From: Clostridiaceae bacterium
GTDB lineage: Bacteria; Bacillota; Clostridia; Oscillospirales; Acutalibacteraceae
Length of the DNA stretch: 33,685 nucleotides
NCBI GenBank assembly: GCA_016297645.1
Contig: JAEDGF010000018.1
Location: 1 to 33,685 of the forward strand
Direction: 5' to 3'
The notes under the pieces are model-generated. The model saw only the letters and a program-made list of their open reading frames with translations, had not been told where the DNA came from and ran no database searches. Shown here piece after piece: positions 16,678 to 24,520 of this stretch (position 1 is its first letter; each line of letters starts with the position of its first letter). The position numbers and the translations under genes are program-made.

Positions 16678-18177
16678 TTACTGTGCTGCGCCCTCCGAAA
16701 CCGTTTCGTTTCTGCGCTGCGCAAGATCCTTGTACATTTTTGCACGCTTCTCTTTTGTGAGCGGCCACAAAAACTTCGGGATAATGCCGAGTGCGCCAGA
16801 TATTGTCGGAACGATACTTGCCAGTGCAAACAGCCAGAACTTTGTGCGGGTGTCCTGCGTGCCTATTTTCAGCCCCTGAATATAACCTATCTCTTTAAGG
16901 ATAATGCTTTTCACGGAACCCATCGCCGCGCTTTGGATTTTCAGCACAAGGCTTTTTGCAACCGAGGTGGTAGCTTCCATCCGGTAGCCGTTTTTCCACT
17001 CGCAGTAGTCCATCGCCTCGTTCCACAGGTCGGCGTTTATGACTTTATTGACGCCGAACGTCCATTTGTTGAAGAATTCACGCACGCCTAACGCGATTAT
17101 CATGGGCGTTAGACGCGTATAATTGCGGTTTATTATTCCGGTGAGGAAGAATCCGGCGCTCAGAATATCTCCGTAGATATCTGCGCCGACCCACAGCGCT
17201 TTTGATGAGAAGCGCTTTCTGAGCGGTGCCACGAACGCATACGAAATACTTCCGTTGAGTGCCGAGGGGGCGTTTGCGATATTTATCAGCGTGTTTACCA
17301 TTGCGTGCGAGCCGAACACATCTATAAAATAGTTCGATTCGTTCGTGCTTATCGCAAAGCCGCCGAGGAAATCAGACAGGCACATGAGCAGTACCGGGTA
17401 GTTTGTTAATATGGCGCGAAGTCCTTCTTTTACATTCGGTCGCTCTATCGACTGCGGAACGCGCTCCTTTGATACGAGGAAGAACCACAGTGTGAGCGCC
17501 GACGAAATGACGCTTGTGGTTACTCCGAACGACACGAACGCGGTCGAGAGCTGCATTTTTATCTTGTTTGTTATTATAAGGTCGTATACAAAGCCGAAAA
17601 TGTAGCGCGGCAGATCCTCCCCGAGGTAGCCGGAGAGCAGCTCCGCAAGCGTAATGAGCCGCACCCGTTCATTGGGGTTCGGTGTTATTGTGGACATATA
17701 TCCGCCTTTTGCAAGTGAGATTGCCGTGTCGGCGGTTTCTTTTATGACCGAAAAAGCAAAGTAGAAGATGAGCTTCGGGATATATGTGGCGGTCGATCCC
17801 GGGAAAAACAGCGGAAGCATCCAGTACATTGCGCCGAGCAGCGTCAGCGGAAGCTGCATACCGAGCAGATACGGTCTGAATTTACCGAGCCGGGTTCGGG
17901 TGTTGTCAACGATGGTAGCAAGGAGCAGGTCGTTGATTATATCCCATGCGGAGGTGAAAATGTTTACTATTGCAGATATGGTGAAATCAATTTTTACGAC
18001 ATCCCATATAAACCTGTCGGTAAATGCGCTGATGTTGAAGGTGTTTGAAACATCGTTGAGTATGTACGCCGCCGATTCCTTAACGCCGACATAGTTAAAG
18101 TTCTCGTATATGTTTACCTTTGTTTCGGTAGTTTCGGTACCTGCCTGAGCGGAGGCGGTTTTCTCGGGCTCAGCCAT
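16678..18177 (-). CDS. Second GPH-family (MFS) sugar symporter
   Basis: The 499-aa polytopic membrane protein has the GPH loop DNTRTRLGKFRPYLLG and the preceding helix with NIFTSAWDIINDLLLATIVDNT, matching the family Asp pattern. It is related to, but clearly diverged from, the transporter at 7288-8844. A 20-residue Ala/Thr/Glu-rich cytosolic N-terminus precedes the first helix. The ATG at 18177 has AAGGAGG 9 bases upstream. The start overlaps the stop of the upstream anchored protein by 8 bases, so the two are translationally coupled. It would import a glycoside or sugar with a cation; the substrate is unknown. The C-terminus ends in a short charged tail (QRRNETVSEGAAQ). Confidence 0.85.
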   Translation of the reverse strand: MAEPEKTASAQAGTETTETKVNIYENFNYVGVKESAAYILNDVSNTFNISAFTDRFIWDVVKIDFTISAIVNIFTSAWDIINDLLLATIVDNTRTRLGKFRPYLLGMQLPLTLLGAMYWMLPLFFPGSTATYIPKLIFYFAFSVIKETADTAISLAKGGYMSTITPNPNERVRLITLAELLSGYLGEDLPRYIFGFVYDLIITNKIKMQLSTAFVSFGVTTSVISSALTLWFFLVSKERVPQSIERPNVKEGLRAILTNYPVLLMCLSDFLGGFAISTNESNYFIDVFGSHAMVNTLINIANAPSALNGSISYAFVAPLRKRFSSKALWVGADIYGDILSAGFFLTGIINRNYTRLTPMIIALGVREFFNKWTFGVNKVINADLWNEAMDYCEWKNGYRMEATTSVAKSLVLKIQSAAMGSVKSIILKEIGYIQGLKIGTQDTRTKFWLFALASIVPTISGALGIIPKFLWPLTKEKRAKMYKDLAQRRNETVSEGAAQ

Positions 18178-19327
18178 ATCGGTTTACCTCCTTTTCAGAC
18201 GGGATTTTCGCAGCGAGTGCCGTGCGAGGTGACAGCATTCCGTTTATTGCGGTCAGCGTGTTGCCGCTTTCGGTGACATAAACAAGGCATGAATCCGTGT
18301 AGGTCTTGCCGAGGTAAACGAGCGTCACGGTGACGGTGACGGGGGAGTCGCTCACGCTGACGGCTTCTATCATACCGTTGTCGCTTACCGTGCAGACGGA
18401 CGGGTCGGAGGACACGAAGCTCACGGAGAAGTCCTCCTGTGATGCGTTTTCATCGACATTTGCTTTAACTGCGAGTTCTTCGTAACCGTTTTTGTGAATT
18501 TCTATTATGTCCTGTTCTATTTCGATGCCGGCGAACGACACATCTATCGTTCCTGTTACGGTTATCTGCGCGGTTATTTTTGTTGTTTCGCCGTCTTTGA
18601 TCCTGAATGATACTTCTGCGGTGAAGTTTCGTATTTTGACAACGGAAGTGAGCCTTCCGTCTGTCGGGTCGGCGGTGAGTGAGAGCCATGCCGTGTCTTT
18701 GTTCACTTTCGCATAGCATTCGTCTGCCGAGAAATACTCCTTTATCTTCTCCGCAACGCAGCCTGCCATGGTTTCGTCCGACGGGGCGAACAGTCCGTCA
18801 AAGCCTTCTGCCGGAGGAAACAGGTAGGAAAAAGTCCCGTCTTCTTCCTCCGTAAAAGCAACCTTGGCGTTCTTTGCCGGTAATATTCCGTCGGTCAGTT
18901 TATTTGCGCTGCCGTATGCGGAGGAGTAATTCCCGTCATTATAAAAACCTCCGGCGATCGCTCCCCCCATTTTTCCGGCGGCATAGTCGAGCAGATGTTT
19001 TCCGCTTTCCGAAAGGTTTGAATTGACTATATCGACGGACACGGAGGTGGTGCAGACCGTCTGTGCGTCCGTGGTGTTCAGAATTGAAGAAAGAAGCTCG
19101 TTAGCCTGAACGGACGCGTCCTCATCGGACTGCGGTGCGGTTATCACGGGCTGTGCTGTCGGCTGCGGCTTATCAGAGCCGGGAGCATTGTTATCCATTT
19201 TGTGCACCGTTATAACAATTACAACGGAACAAATGACGATAACGGCAAGCGGAATGCAGATGAGCATTGCGATTTTTGCTTTCATCGACAGTGCGTTCTT
19301 TGTGTTCTTTTCTGTTTGCCTGCTCAT
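18170..19327 (-). CDS. Membrane-anchored extracellular protein with C-terminal Ig-like (Big2-type) domain
   Basis: The 385-aa protein of unknown function has a short cytosolic Lys/Asn-rich N-terminus and one membrane span (about 16-42, MLICIPLAVIVICSVVIVITV). A Pro/Gln/Asp-rich stalk follows, then about 300 extracellular residues. The segment after about residue 275 looks like a bacterial Ig-like domain (Big2): FVSSDPSVCTVSDNGMIEAV then VTVTVTLVYLGKTYTDSCLVYV. The middle contains two long beta-rich segments with no motif I recognise. It starts with a 4-base ATGA overlap with the zinc-ribbon gene and overlaps the GPH transporter by 8 bases, so all three are made together. A surface receptor or accessory for the transporter is a guess from position only. 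Confidence 0.7.
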   Translation of the reverse strand: MSRQTEKNTKNALSMKAKIAMLICIPLAVIVICSVVIVITVHKMDNNAPGSDKPQPTAQPVITAPQSDEDASVQANELLSSILNTTDAQTVCTTSVSVDIVNSNLSESGKHLLDYAAGKMGGAIAGGFYNDGNYSSAYGSANKLTDGILPAKNAKVAFTEEEDGTFSYLFPPAEGFDGLFAPSDETMAGCVAEKIKEYFSADECYAKVNKDTAWLSLTADPTDGRLTSVVKIRNFTAEVSFRIKDGETTKITAQITVTGTIDVSFAGIEIEQDIIEIHKNGYEELAVKANVDENASQEDFSVSFVSSDPSVCTVSDNGMIEAVSVSDSPVTVTVTLVYLGKTYTDSCLVYVTESGNTLTAINGMLSPRTALAAKIPSEKEVNRYG

Positions 19328-20205
19328 TCTTTTTCGACCGCCTTCCGTGTTTTCTTCGCTTTCTTTGATGTACCGGCGAGGGCGTTTTCGCGCTTTTCTC
19401 GTTCCTCGGGGGTCTCGAAAACGGGGAGCGGAAGGTCGTCATAGGTTATTTCGCCTGCTTTTATTTTTTTGTAGATTTCTATTCGTTTAATGTCGGTTTC
19501 GCTTACCGTGACAGTCGGAATATGCTTCAAAAACAGTATATTCGATGCGAGGAATGCCGAAAACTCTAAAATTATTACGGCTGTGCCCCAGTAAACGGGA
19601 TAAACCGTGACTGCCTTGACGGGCGGAGCTGCATAAAACGCGACGCAAACGAGTATCTCGCTGATAAGAATGAAGAAAATTGCGAGCGATATAATTACGC
19701 ACTGCGCTTTTGCTGTCTTTTTCAGGTCGGTAAACGAGAGTATCCACGCGAAGAAAAGTGCGAGAATACACAGCGCCGCGAGAATAAAGAAGATTTCGGC
19801 GGCGGCAGCAAGTACGGCAGCGCTTCCACCTGTGCCGGACGCGGCAAAATCAGGGAGAAGCGTTATCATGCCGTCCGATATGAGCTTATAAATGCCGAGC
19901 GCACCGATGGAAAGCTCCGTTTCGAAAAACGGAATGCCTATATAAAACTTGCCGAGCGGACACAGAAGTACGGCGACGCTCAGCACGCCGAGAATCATTC
20001 TGCTCACCGGGGCAATGCCTGCGATAAAAGCGGCTTTTAATTTTGACACGAACACGCGCGCCTTTGCAAATTCAAGCTCCGTGCGCTTTGCGTCCCGGGC
20101 AAGCTCCTTTTCCTGTGAATAGTATAAAATGTGGACGCCGCAGTTTTTGCAGTTCGGAGACAGATCGAAGCGCTTTATGTGCGCTCCGCACTTCGGACAA
20201 ACCAT
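19324..20205 (-). CDS. Zinc-ribbon polytopic membrane protein
   Basis: The 293-aa protein starts with a small zinc ribbon (CPKC at residues 3-6 and CKNC about 17 residues later). A short charged helix follows (KELARDAKRTELEFAKA), then about five to six hydrophobic segments and a basic C-terminal tail (TSKKAKKTRKAVEKE). The architecture resembles zinc-ribbon membrane proteins of unknown role common in Clostridia. Start chosen at the ATG at 20205, directly before the CPKC; the upstream frame is AT-rich and covers the promoter. The ribosome binding site is weak (GGCGGTGAT). First gene of a coupled operon with the Ig-like protein and the GPH transporter. Confidence 0.72.
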   Translation of the reverse strand: MVCPKCGAHIKRFDLSPNCKNCGVHILYYSQEKELARDAKRTELEFAKARVFVSKLKAAFIAGIAPVSRMILGVLSVAVLLCPLGKFYIGIPFFETELSIGALGIYKLISDGMITLLPDFAASGTGGSAAVLAAAAEIFFILAALCILALFFAWILSFTDLKKTAKAQCVIISLAIFFILISEILVCVAFYAAPPVKAVTVYPVYWGTAVIILEFSAFLASNILFLKHIPTVTVSETDIKRIEIYKKIKAGEITYDDLPLPVFETPEEREKRENALAGTSKKAKKTRKAVEKE

Positions 20206-20248
20206 TGTATCACCGCCGTTTTTCTTCTTGCAAATAAATTTATAACCA

Positions 20249-20276
20249 TATATAATAATAGTTGATATAGCGTCAA
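20249..20276 (-). promoter_or_regulatory. Leftward promoter of the zinc-ribbon/Ig-like/GPH operon
   Basis: On the minus strand TTGACG (20271-20276) and TATATA (20249-20254) are 16 bases apart. Bases 20284-20461 ahead of the rightward YfbR-like gene hold a possible ccgggc/gcccgg hairpin (20365-20397) and nothing else I can support. Confidence 0.62.
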
Positions 20277-20461
20277 AATGCAAGCGCGCGTTATGCTTTC
20301 GGTGTTAATTCCAAAAAATATGAGTTTGTTTGGCGATAATGCACAATAAAACTACCGGTGCAAACCGGGCGCAAATACGGGAAATCTGATTGCCCGGGTG
20401 AAGTTCATGTTTTGAGATGTCCCGTAAATATTTTTTAGTCAGCCGAAAAACGGAGGTAAAA

Positions 20462-21049
20462 ATGGCAAGTAAATTTTTTGCACTTTTTTCACGGATGAAA
20501 TATATAGACCGCTGGTCGCTTATGCGCAACACCGAAAAGGAAACGCTGAGCCACCATTCGCTCGAAACAGCCGCCGTCGCCCATGCTCTCGCGGTTATAG
20601 GCAACACACGACTCGGCAAAAATTACAATGCCGACAGGGTTTGCGTTATGGGCGTGTACCACGATATGCCCGAAATAATAACCGGAGATATGCCCACTCC
20701 CGTAAAATATTACAATTCCGAGATTCGCCGCGCGTTCGGCGAAATTGAAAAAAACACCGAAAAATCTCTCCTTGAAGCACTCCCCGAGGATATTCGCCCG
20801 GTCTATGAGGGGCTTATATGCTCCGAGTCGTCCCCCGATGAGCTTCACAAGCTCCTTAAAGCCGCCGACAAAATAAGTGCGCTGATAAAATGCATTGAGG
20901 AACGCCGCGCAGGCAATACGGAATTTGACGCGGCGTATGACTCGACGCTTCAATCGATCCGTTCTCTCGGCTGCCGTGAAGCGGAAATTTTCCTCGATGA
21001 ATTTATGGGAGCGTACAACGAACCTCTCGATTCACTCACAAAAAACTGA
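20462..21049 (+). CDS. YfbR-like HD-domain 5'-deoxynucleotidase
   Basis: The 195-aa HD-domain hydrolase is close to the 199 aa of E. coli YfbR and shares its hallmarks: RWSLMRNTEKETLSHHS, YHDMPEIITGDMPTPVKYY (the HD pair) and the later ADKISALIKCIEE segment. YfbR removes phosphate from deoxynucleoside 5'-monophosphates using a divalent metal, in nucleotide-pool maintenance. Start chosen at 20462, 7-8 bases after CGGAGG; an in-frame upstream ATG at 20417 lacks a ribosome binding site. It stands alone, convergent with the DUF2974 gene. The 424 bases to the next gene hold no gene I can support. Confidence 0.88.
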   Translation: MASKFFALFSRMKYIDRWSLMRNTEKETLSHHSLETAAVAHALAVIGNTRLGKNYNADRVCVMGVYHDMPEIITGDMPTPVKYYNSEIRRAFGEIEKNTEKSLLEALPEDIRPVYEGLICSESSPDELHKLLKAADKISALIKCIEERRAGNTEFDAAYDSTLQSIRSLGCREAEIFLDEFMGAYNEPLDSLTKN

Positions 21050-21272
21050 CGGCTTGCAAAACAATCCGGTTAGCATTAAAGGCAGTATGCGAAGGCTCGG
21101 GGATAACGCGCCCGTTTTTGAGAACGCCGAATTTGGGAGAGCTTTCCGTTAAAGCAGCCGAAGCTGCGGCAGAGAAAAAACACTCTGGCAAAATAAACAC
21201 GCAAAACAAAACATATACGCGAAAAGAGCAAATACGAAGCAAAAACAAACGCGCGGACAAAATAAAATCGGG

Positions 21273-21312
21273 TAAAAAAAAGACCGGGAGAGCATCGTTG
21301 TACTTCCCCGGT
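21273..21312 (-). terminator. Possible terminator of the DUF2974 gene
   Basis: On the minus strand accggg (21307-21312) pairs with cccggt (21283-21288) across an 18-base loop, followed by CTTTTTTTT (21273-21281 complement). It lies about 160 bases past the stop. A second minus-strand hairpin, cggtgag/ctcaccg (21340-21368), and a perfect ttcccg/cgggaa stem (about 21399-21415) lie between. The remainder of 21050-21473 is A-rich and featureless. Confidence 0.5.
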
Positions 21313-21473
21313 TTATTGCTTATGTTCGCCGTTTTTTTTCGGTGAGCCGTGCGTTTTTCTTCTCACCGCGCATTTTGTTTGTCCCGTTCACCGTGTTTCC
21401 CGCTGCCCGGGAAAGCTGTCGGACGGATTCTGCTTTTTTGTCCGCTGTCGTTTTTTTCGGTGCGGCGGAGCAA

Positions 21474-22676
21474 TCAGACGGCTTGGCTTTTGTGTACCTT
21501 TGCGATTTTCGCCGCAAGGTTTTTCTTGGCGAGTCTTTGTTCCGCTCTCGTTTTGAGCTGCTCTGCGGTTTCGCGGCGAACCTCGCGTGCCGCGCCCCTT
21601 ATGAGAGCTGCCGAGCCTTTGAAGATACCGAAAAACTTTTCTTTCATTCCCGAGTCGAGCGAACGCCATGCGGCGTTTATGCCCCTGAGCGCGGAACCGG
21701 CATTTTTGACGAGTCCGGTGAGATCCTTCTCCCCCGATGAGCCGAGCAGTGCGGCGGTTATTTCGTTAACGGTGTCGCTCTGTTCGTCCGATATTCTGAG
21801 AATCAGGTCGGCAAGACCCCTGTCGTTGAGCTTGCCGAGTACGGAGAGCTTGGTCGTTACGGGTTCGCCGTTCTCGATCTGCCATGTCGCAAGGTCGTGT
21901 TGCAGCATTCCCATAAGGCGCGTGCTTTTTACCACTGTATAGTCGTCGTCATGCGCGAGGAGCATTCCGATAAAGGATGCCTGCGGAATAAGATGACGGT
22001 ATCTCGGCAGCAGCTCGCGGTATGCGGGCGTTGCAAACGGGCGCAGATCGTGGAAGCCGGGGCCGTCGTTGTTGTAGAGCAGACGGATTCTGTCCGCCAT
22101 CTCGGGCGAGCAGTTGAGAGCCGCATATAATGCGACATTGCCGCCCTTCGAATGACCGCAGACAATGAAGTCACCTTTGAGGGCCTTTGCCGCTTCTTCG
22201 AGATATTCCACCGAGTATTTATAGGACGGAATGTATTTTTTCGTGTAGATATCGAGATCCTCTTTCCAGCCTGCGATGGTGTCGTCCGTCCCTCTGAAAA
22301 TAACGACATTAACACCGTCGGGCAGAATAAATGTTGCAGCGTCGAACTGAACGGCAGGCTCCTCGTTGTAGATATGCTTGCAGGCAAGCACCTTCATTTC
22401 GGAAAAACGCTCGGTGTGTGCCATGTTCATCAGCTTTTCGCTTATTCCCTTGTTTATGACGAGTCCCACGGGCTTGTGCTTGCGCCCGTTTAACTCAAAA
22501 AGCTCCTCGCACGCCTCGTCGAAGCGCTTCGGCTCATCCGAAAACGACTCGGACACCACATTTTCCAGATGCATATAGAATACTTCGCACAGCGCGATGT
22601 TGTCGGCGTCACCGAAGTGCCGTTCGTTGAAGGAAACACCGCCAAATTGTTTTACATACTCGTTTGTTCCTGCCAT
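21474..22676 (-). CDS. DUF2974 (Mbeg1-like) alpha/beta hydrolase
   Basis: The 400-aa cytosolic protein has the DUF2974/Mbeg1-like pattern: FRGTDDTIAGWKEDLDI, the nucleophile elbow GHSKGGNVALYAAL (Ser in G-x-S-x-G), and YNNDGPGF. Members are predicted lipases or hydrolases of unknown natural substrate and are common in gut Firmicutes. The last 100 or so residues leave the fold: a GLVKNAG segment, then a long, strongly basic helix (about 345-400, many Arg and Lys, ending KVHKSQAV) that might bind membrane or nucleic acid. The ATG is preceded by GGAGGGG. It has its own promoter and appears monocistronic. Confidence 0.82.
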   Translation of the reverse strand: MAGTNEYVKQFGGVSFNERHFGDADNIALCEVFYMHLENVVSESFSDEPKRFDEACEELFELNGRKHKPVGLVINKGISEKLMNMAHTERFSEMKVLACKHIYNEEPAVQFDAATFILPDGVNVVIFRGTDDTIAGWKEDLDIYTKKYIPSYKYSVEYLEEAAKALKGDFIVCGHSKGGNVALYAALNCSPEMADRIRLLYNNDGPGFHDLRPFATPAYRELLPRYRHLIPQASFIGMLLAHDDDYTVVKSTRLMGMLQHDLATWQIENGEPVTTKLSVLGKLNDRGLADLILRISDEQSDTVNEITAALLGSSGEKDLTGLVKNAGSALRGINAAWRSLDSGMKEKFFGIFKGSAALIRGAAREVRRETAEQLKTRAEQRLAKKNLAAKIAKVHKSQAV

Positions 22677-22723
22677 AAAGCCACCCCTCCAAAAAAACTT
22701 ATCATAAAAATGTATTCAAGTAA

Positions 22724-22752
22724 AAAATACCACATTACAAATAATTTGTAAA
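22724..22752 (-). promoter_or_regulatory. Probable promoter of the DUF2974 gene
   Basis: On the minus strand TTTACA (22747-22752) and TATTTT (22724-22729) are 17 bases apart, about 48 bases before the ATG. Confidence 0.5.
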
Positions 22753-22794
22753 TGTTTTTTTAATAAAAAGTTAATATAAAACGGCTGAAAAAAG

Positions 22795-22822
22795 CAAAAA
22801 CGCCCCCGAAAGGCGTTTTTTC
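22795..22822. terminator. Bidirectional-looking terminator after the TSCPD gene
   Basis: Stem aaaacgcc/ggcgtttt has a 7-base loop and T-runs on both strands (GGCGTTTTTT rightward, GGCGTTTTTGCTTTTTT leftward). It lies about 60 bases past the TSCPD stop and upstream of the DUF2974 promoter, so its likely job is ending the leftward TSCPD transcript. Confidence 0.75.
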
Positions 22823-22882
22823 GCATCTTTGGGGGGCGCATAGCGGTGCGGTATTCGTTTTTTTCGAGCGGGGCGCTGCCGG

Positions 22883-23140
22883 TCAGTCGTTTTCCTCGTC
22901 GTATGCCGTGCGAACCGCCTTCGCCAATTGGTCTGCGCAGGAGGTGCTTTTGAATCCGCAGGTGTTGCCGCCGAGAATGCTCTCGATTTTTTCGACAGTC
23001 ATTCCGTCCACAAGCTTCGAAACGGCTTTGAGGTTGCCGTTGCAGCCGCCGGTGAAACGGACATTTGAAACGATGTTGCCGTCAAGGTCAAAGGTTATCG
23101 AGGAGGCACAGGTTCCGCGTGTTTTGTAGGTGTGAGTCAT
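22883..23140 (-). CDS. TSCPD-domain protein (TIGR03905-like)
   Basis: The 85-aa protein matches the small stand-alone TSCPD family: YKTRGTCASSITFDLDG at the start, FTGGCNGNLKAVSKLVDGM in the middle, and CGFKSTSCADQLAKAV carrying the namesake TSCxD motif. The domain also occurs at the C-terminus of some class II ribonucleotide reductases, where it may bind metal. The stand-alone form has no settled function. Four Cys (in GTC, GGC, CGF and TSC) could form a metal site. Start chosen at 23140 next to an AAGAG element; an in-frame ATG at 23173 has no ribosome binding site. Confidence 0.85.
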   Translation of the reverse strand: MTHTYKTRGTCASSITFDLDGNIVSNVRFTGGCNGNLKAVSKLVDGMTVEKIESILGGNTCGFKSTSCADQLAKAVRTAYDEEND

Positions 23141-23184
23141 TTTTTTATCTCTTTTCGGTTTTGTTTTTTCCATTATTATTTGCG

Positions 23185-23250
23185 CTTCGGCGCAGCCCGA
23201 TACATCGAAAATGCGTGTTTGTTCTTCGGTGCAGTCCGATACGCCGAAAA
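23185..23250. repeat. Two tandem 27-bp direct repeats, period 39
   Basis: Copies 23185-23211 and 23224-23250 share the pattern cttcggYgcagYccgatac-ycgaaaa with 4 mismatches. They fill the gap between the TetR stop and the TSCPD start. Each can form a short ttcgg/ccgaa-type stem. Function unknown. Confidence 0.5.
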
Positions 23251-23257
23251 TTGTTTT

Positions 23258-23845
23258 TTATTTTTCGAGAAGCACTGTTCTGCCGCCGACAAAATATACG
23301 CTTGTCATAAACTCCGCCATTTCGCGCGGAGGAACGACCATTCCGTCATACATCCACCTCAGAACCGTTTCCCATATGCCCGCGACGGCGAAGCAGGTGA
23401 GGTATCTTTTCGGGTTGTCCGTGCCGAACACCTTTTCGGAGTCGGGGATAAATTCAAGCAGACGGGTTCTTATCATGTTGGTGAGGTTGTTGTTCGGGTC
23501 GTTGCTGATAACGAATTTACATATTTTTTCGTTGTCCTTGCAGAAAAGGAGAAAACGCGTTATGTATGCGACAAAATCCGCTTCGGTGTCGAAGCTCGCG
23601 GCGGGCGCTATGACCTCCGCTTCGAAAACGCCGTATATCTCCGCCTGAATCTGGCGAATCATATCGTTTATATCTTTGTAGTAGAAATAGAAGGTGGAGC
23701 GGTTGACATCGGCAGCCTCGGTAAGCTCTTTTACGGTAATTTCGTCAGCCGTTCTCGTTTCGAGCAGCTTGAAAAGGTTGTCTCTGAGTATTTTTTTTGT
23801 TCTTTTTACGCGCCTGTCCTCTGCGCGATGAGGTTTTTCCGACAT
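23258..23845 (-). CDS. TetR/AcrR-family transcriptional regulator
   Basis: The 195-aa protein has an N-terminal TetR helix-turn-helix (about residues 14-62): TKKILRDNLFKLLE, ITVKELTEAADVNRSTFYFYYKDINDM. An all-helical ligand domain follows (ICKFVISNDPNNNLTNMIRTRLLE, then FAVAGIWETVLRWMYDGM), close to the TetR_C_33 type of C-terminus. The ATG follows AGGAG. The promoter -10 overlaps a TGATATCA palindrome (23892-23899), which would fit autorepression. The TSCPD gene lies 117 bases downstream on the same strand. No efflux pump is next to it, so its regulon is unknown. Confidence 0.87.
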   Translation of the reverse strand: MSEKPHRAEDRRVKRTKKILRDNLFKLLETRTADEITVKELTEAADVNRSTFYFYYKDINDMIRQIQAEIYGVFEAEVIAPAASFDTEADFVAYITRFLLFCKDNEKICKFVISNDPNNNLTNMIRTRLLEFIPDSEKVFGTDNPKRYLTCFAVAGIWETVLRWMYDGMVVPPREMAEFMTSVYFVGGRTVLLEK

Positions 23846-23890
23846 ATAATTATCTCCTATACGCTTAATCGGTTGGTTCGTTGCGGCTTT

Positions 23891-23919
23891 ATGATATCAC
23901 ACATATGACGAAAATTCAA
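23891..23919 (-). promoter_or_regulatory. Promoter of the TetR gene
   Basis: On the minus strand TTGAAT (23914-23919) and TATCAT (23891-23896) are 17 bases apart. The palindrome TGATATCA (23892-23899) overlaps the -10 and is a candidate operator. Confidence 0.65.
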
Positions 23920-23999
23920 CAGTTATTTTATTTTTCGGTCAAAAAAACGGCAAAAAAGGTCGGGAAGAACACGAAATTGAGAATTATTCCCGATTTCTA

Positions 24000-24027
24000 T
24001 TGACAAAAACGGAGAACGTAGTATAAT
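24000..24027 (+). promoter_or_regulatory. Sigma-A promoter of the zinc-uptake operon
   Basis: Consensus TTGACA (24000-24005) and consensus TATAAT (24022-24027) are 16 bases apart. The predicted transcript start falls at the edge of the 21-bp palindrome. Confidence 0.87.
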
Positions 24028-24037
24028 CAAAAGAGCT

Positions 24038-24058
24038 AAATGGGACTCAGTCCCATTT
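24038..24058. promoter_or_regulatory. Probable Zur operator: perfect 21-bp palindrome
   Basis: A perfect inverted repeat has 10-base arms (aaatgggact and agtcccattt) around one central C. It begins 11 bases after the -10 box and lies 5' of the Fur-family gene. Its placement, size and 10-1-10 symmetry are those of a Fur-superfamily box. Binding here would block transcription when zinc is plentiful. That Zur is the protein bound is inferred from the operon content. Confidence 0.75.
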
Positions 24059-24089
24059 GTGCTTGCTGAATATGAGGGAGTGAACATTG

Positions 24090-24500
24090 GTGGCAAATTA
24101 CAATACACAGCAAAAAAAGCTGATACTCGGTTTTTTGTCGGACAACGCCGGGAATGCGTTTTCAGCCGATGAAATCGTTGCGGCGCTTGCGGATAAGGGC
24201 TGCGGCGCTCCCGGCAGAAGCACCGTATACCGGCTTATGGGGCGTTTGTGTGACGAGGGTACGGTCAAGCGTTTTGTCCCGGACGGCAAAAAGCGTTCGC
24301 TTTATCAGATAGCGGGCGGAGAGGAGTGCCATCATCACCTCCACTTAAAATGCACCGAGTGCGGAAAGCTGCTCCACATGAGGGAAGCCGAGTCCGAGGA
24401 TGTGTTGAAGCTCATTTTCGGCGACTGCAACTTTTCGGTTGACCGTGAACAGACCACGCTTTTCGGCTGCTGCGGCGAGTGCCGCCAAAAGGAAAAATAG
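24090..24500 (+). CDS. zur: Fur-family zinc-responsive repressor (Zur)
   Basis: The 136-aa Fur-superfamily protein has a winged helix (FSADEIVAALADKG, APGRSTVYRLMGRLCDEGTVKRF). The metal-binding domain has the His cluster CHHHLHLKC, the CTEC pair (CxxC), and a C-terminal CxxC (CGEC), which together hold structural and sensory zinc. Zur is chosen over Fur or PerR because a znuACB zinc transporter follows after 20 bases. No ATG fits the frame. The start is GTG at 24090 (9 bases after GAGGGAG) or TTG at 24087. It is first in the operon and sits behind a palindrome that it probably binds itself. Confidence 0.87.
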   Translation: MANYNTQQKKLILGFLSDNAGNAFSADEIVAALADKGCGAPGRSTVYRLMGRLCDEGTVKRFVPDGKKRSLYQIAGGEECHHHLHLKCTECGKLLHMREAESEDVLKLIFGDCNFSVDREQTTLFGCCGECRQKEK

Positions 24501-24520
24501 AAAGAGGAGAAACAGTAAGA

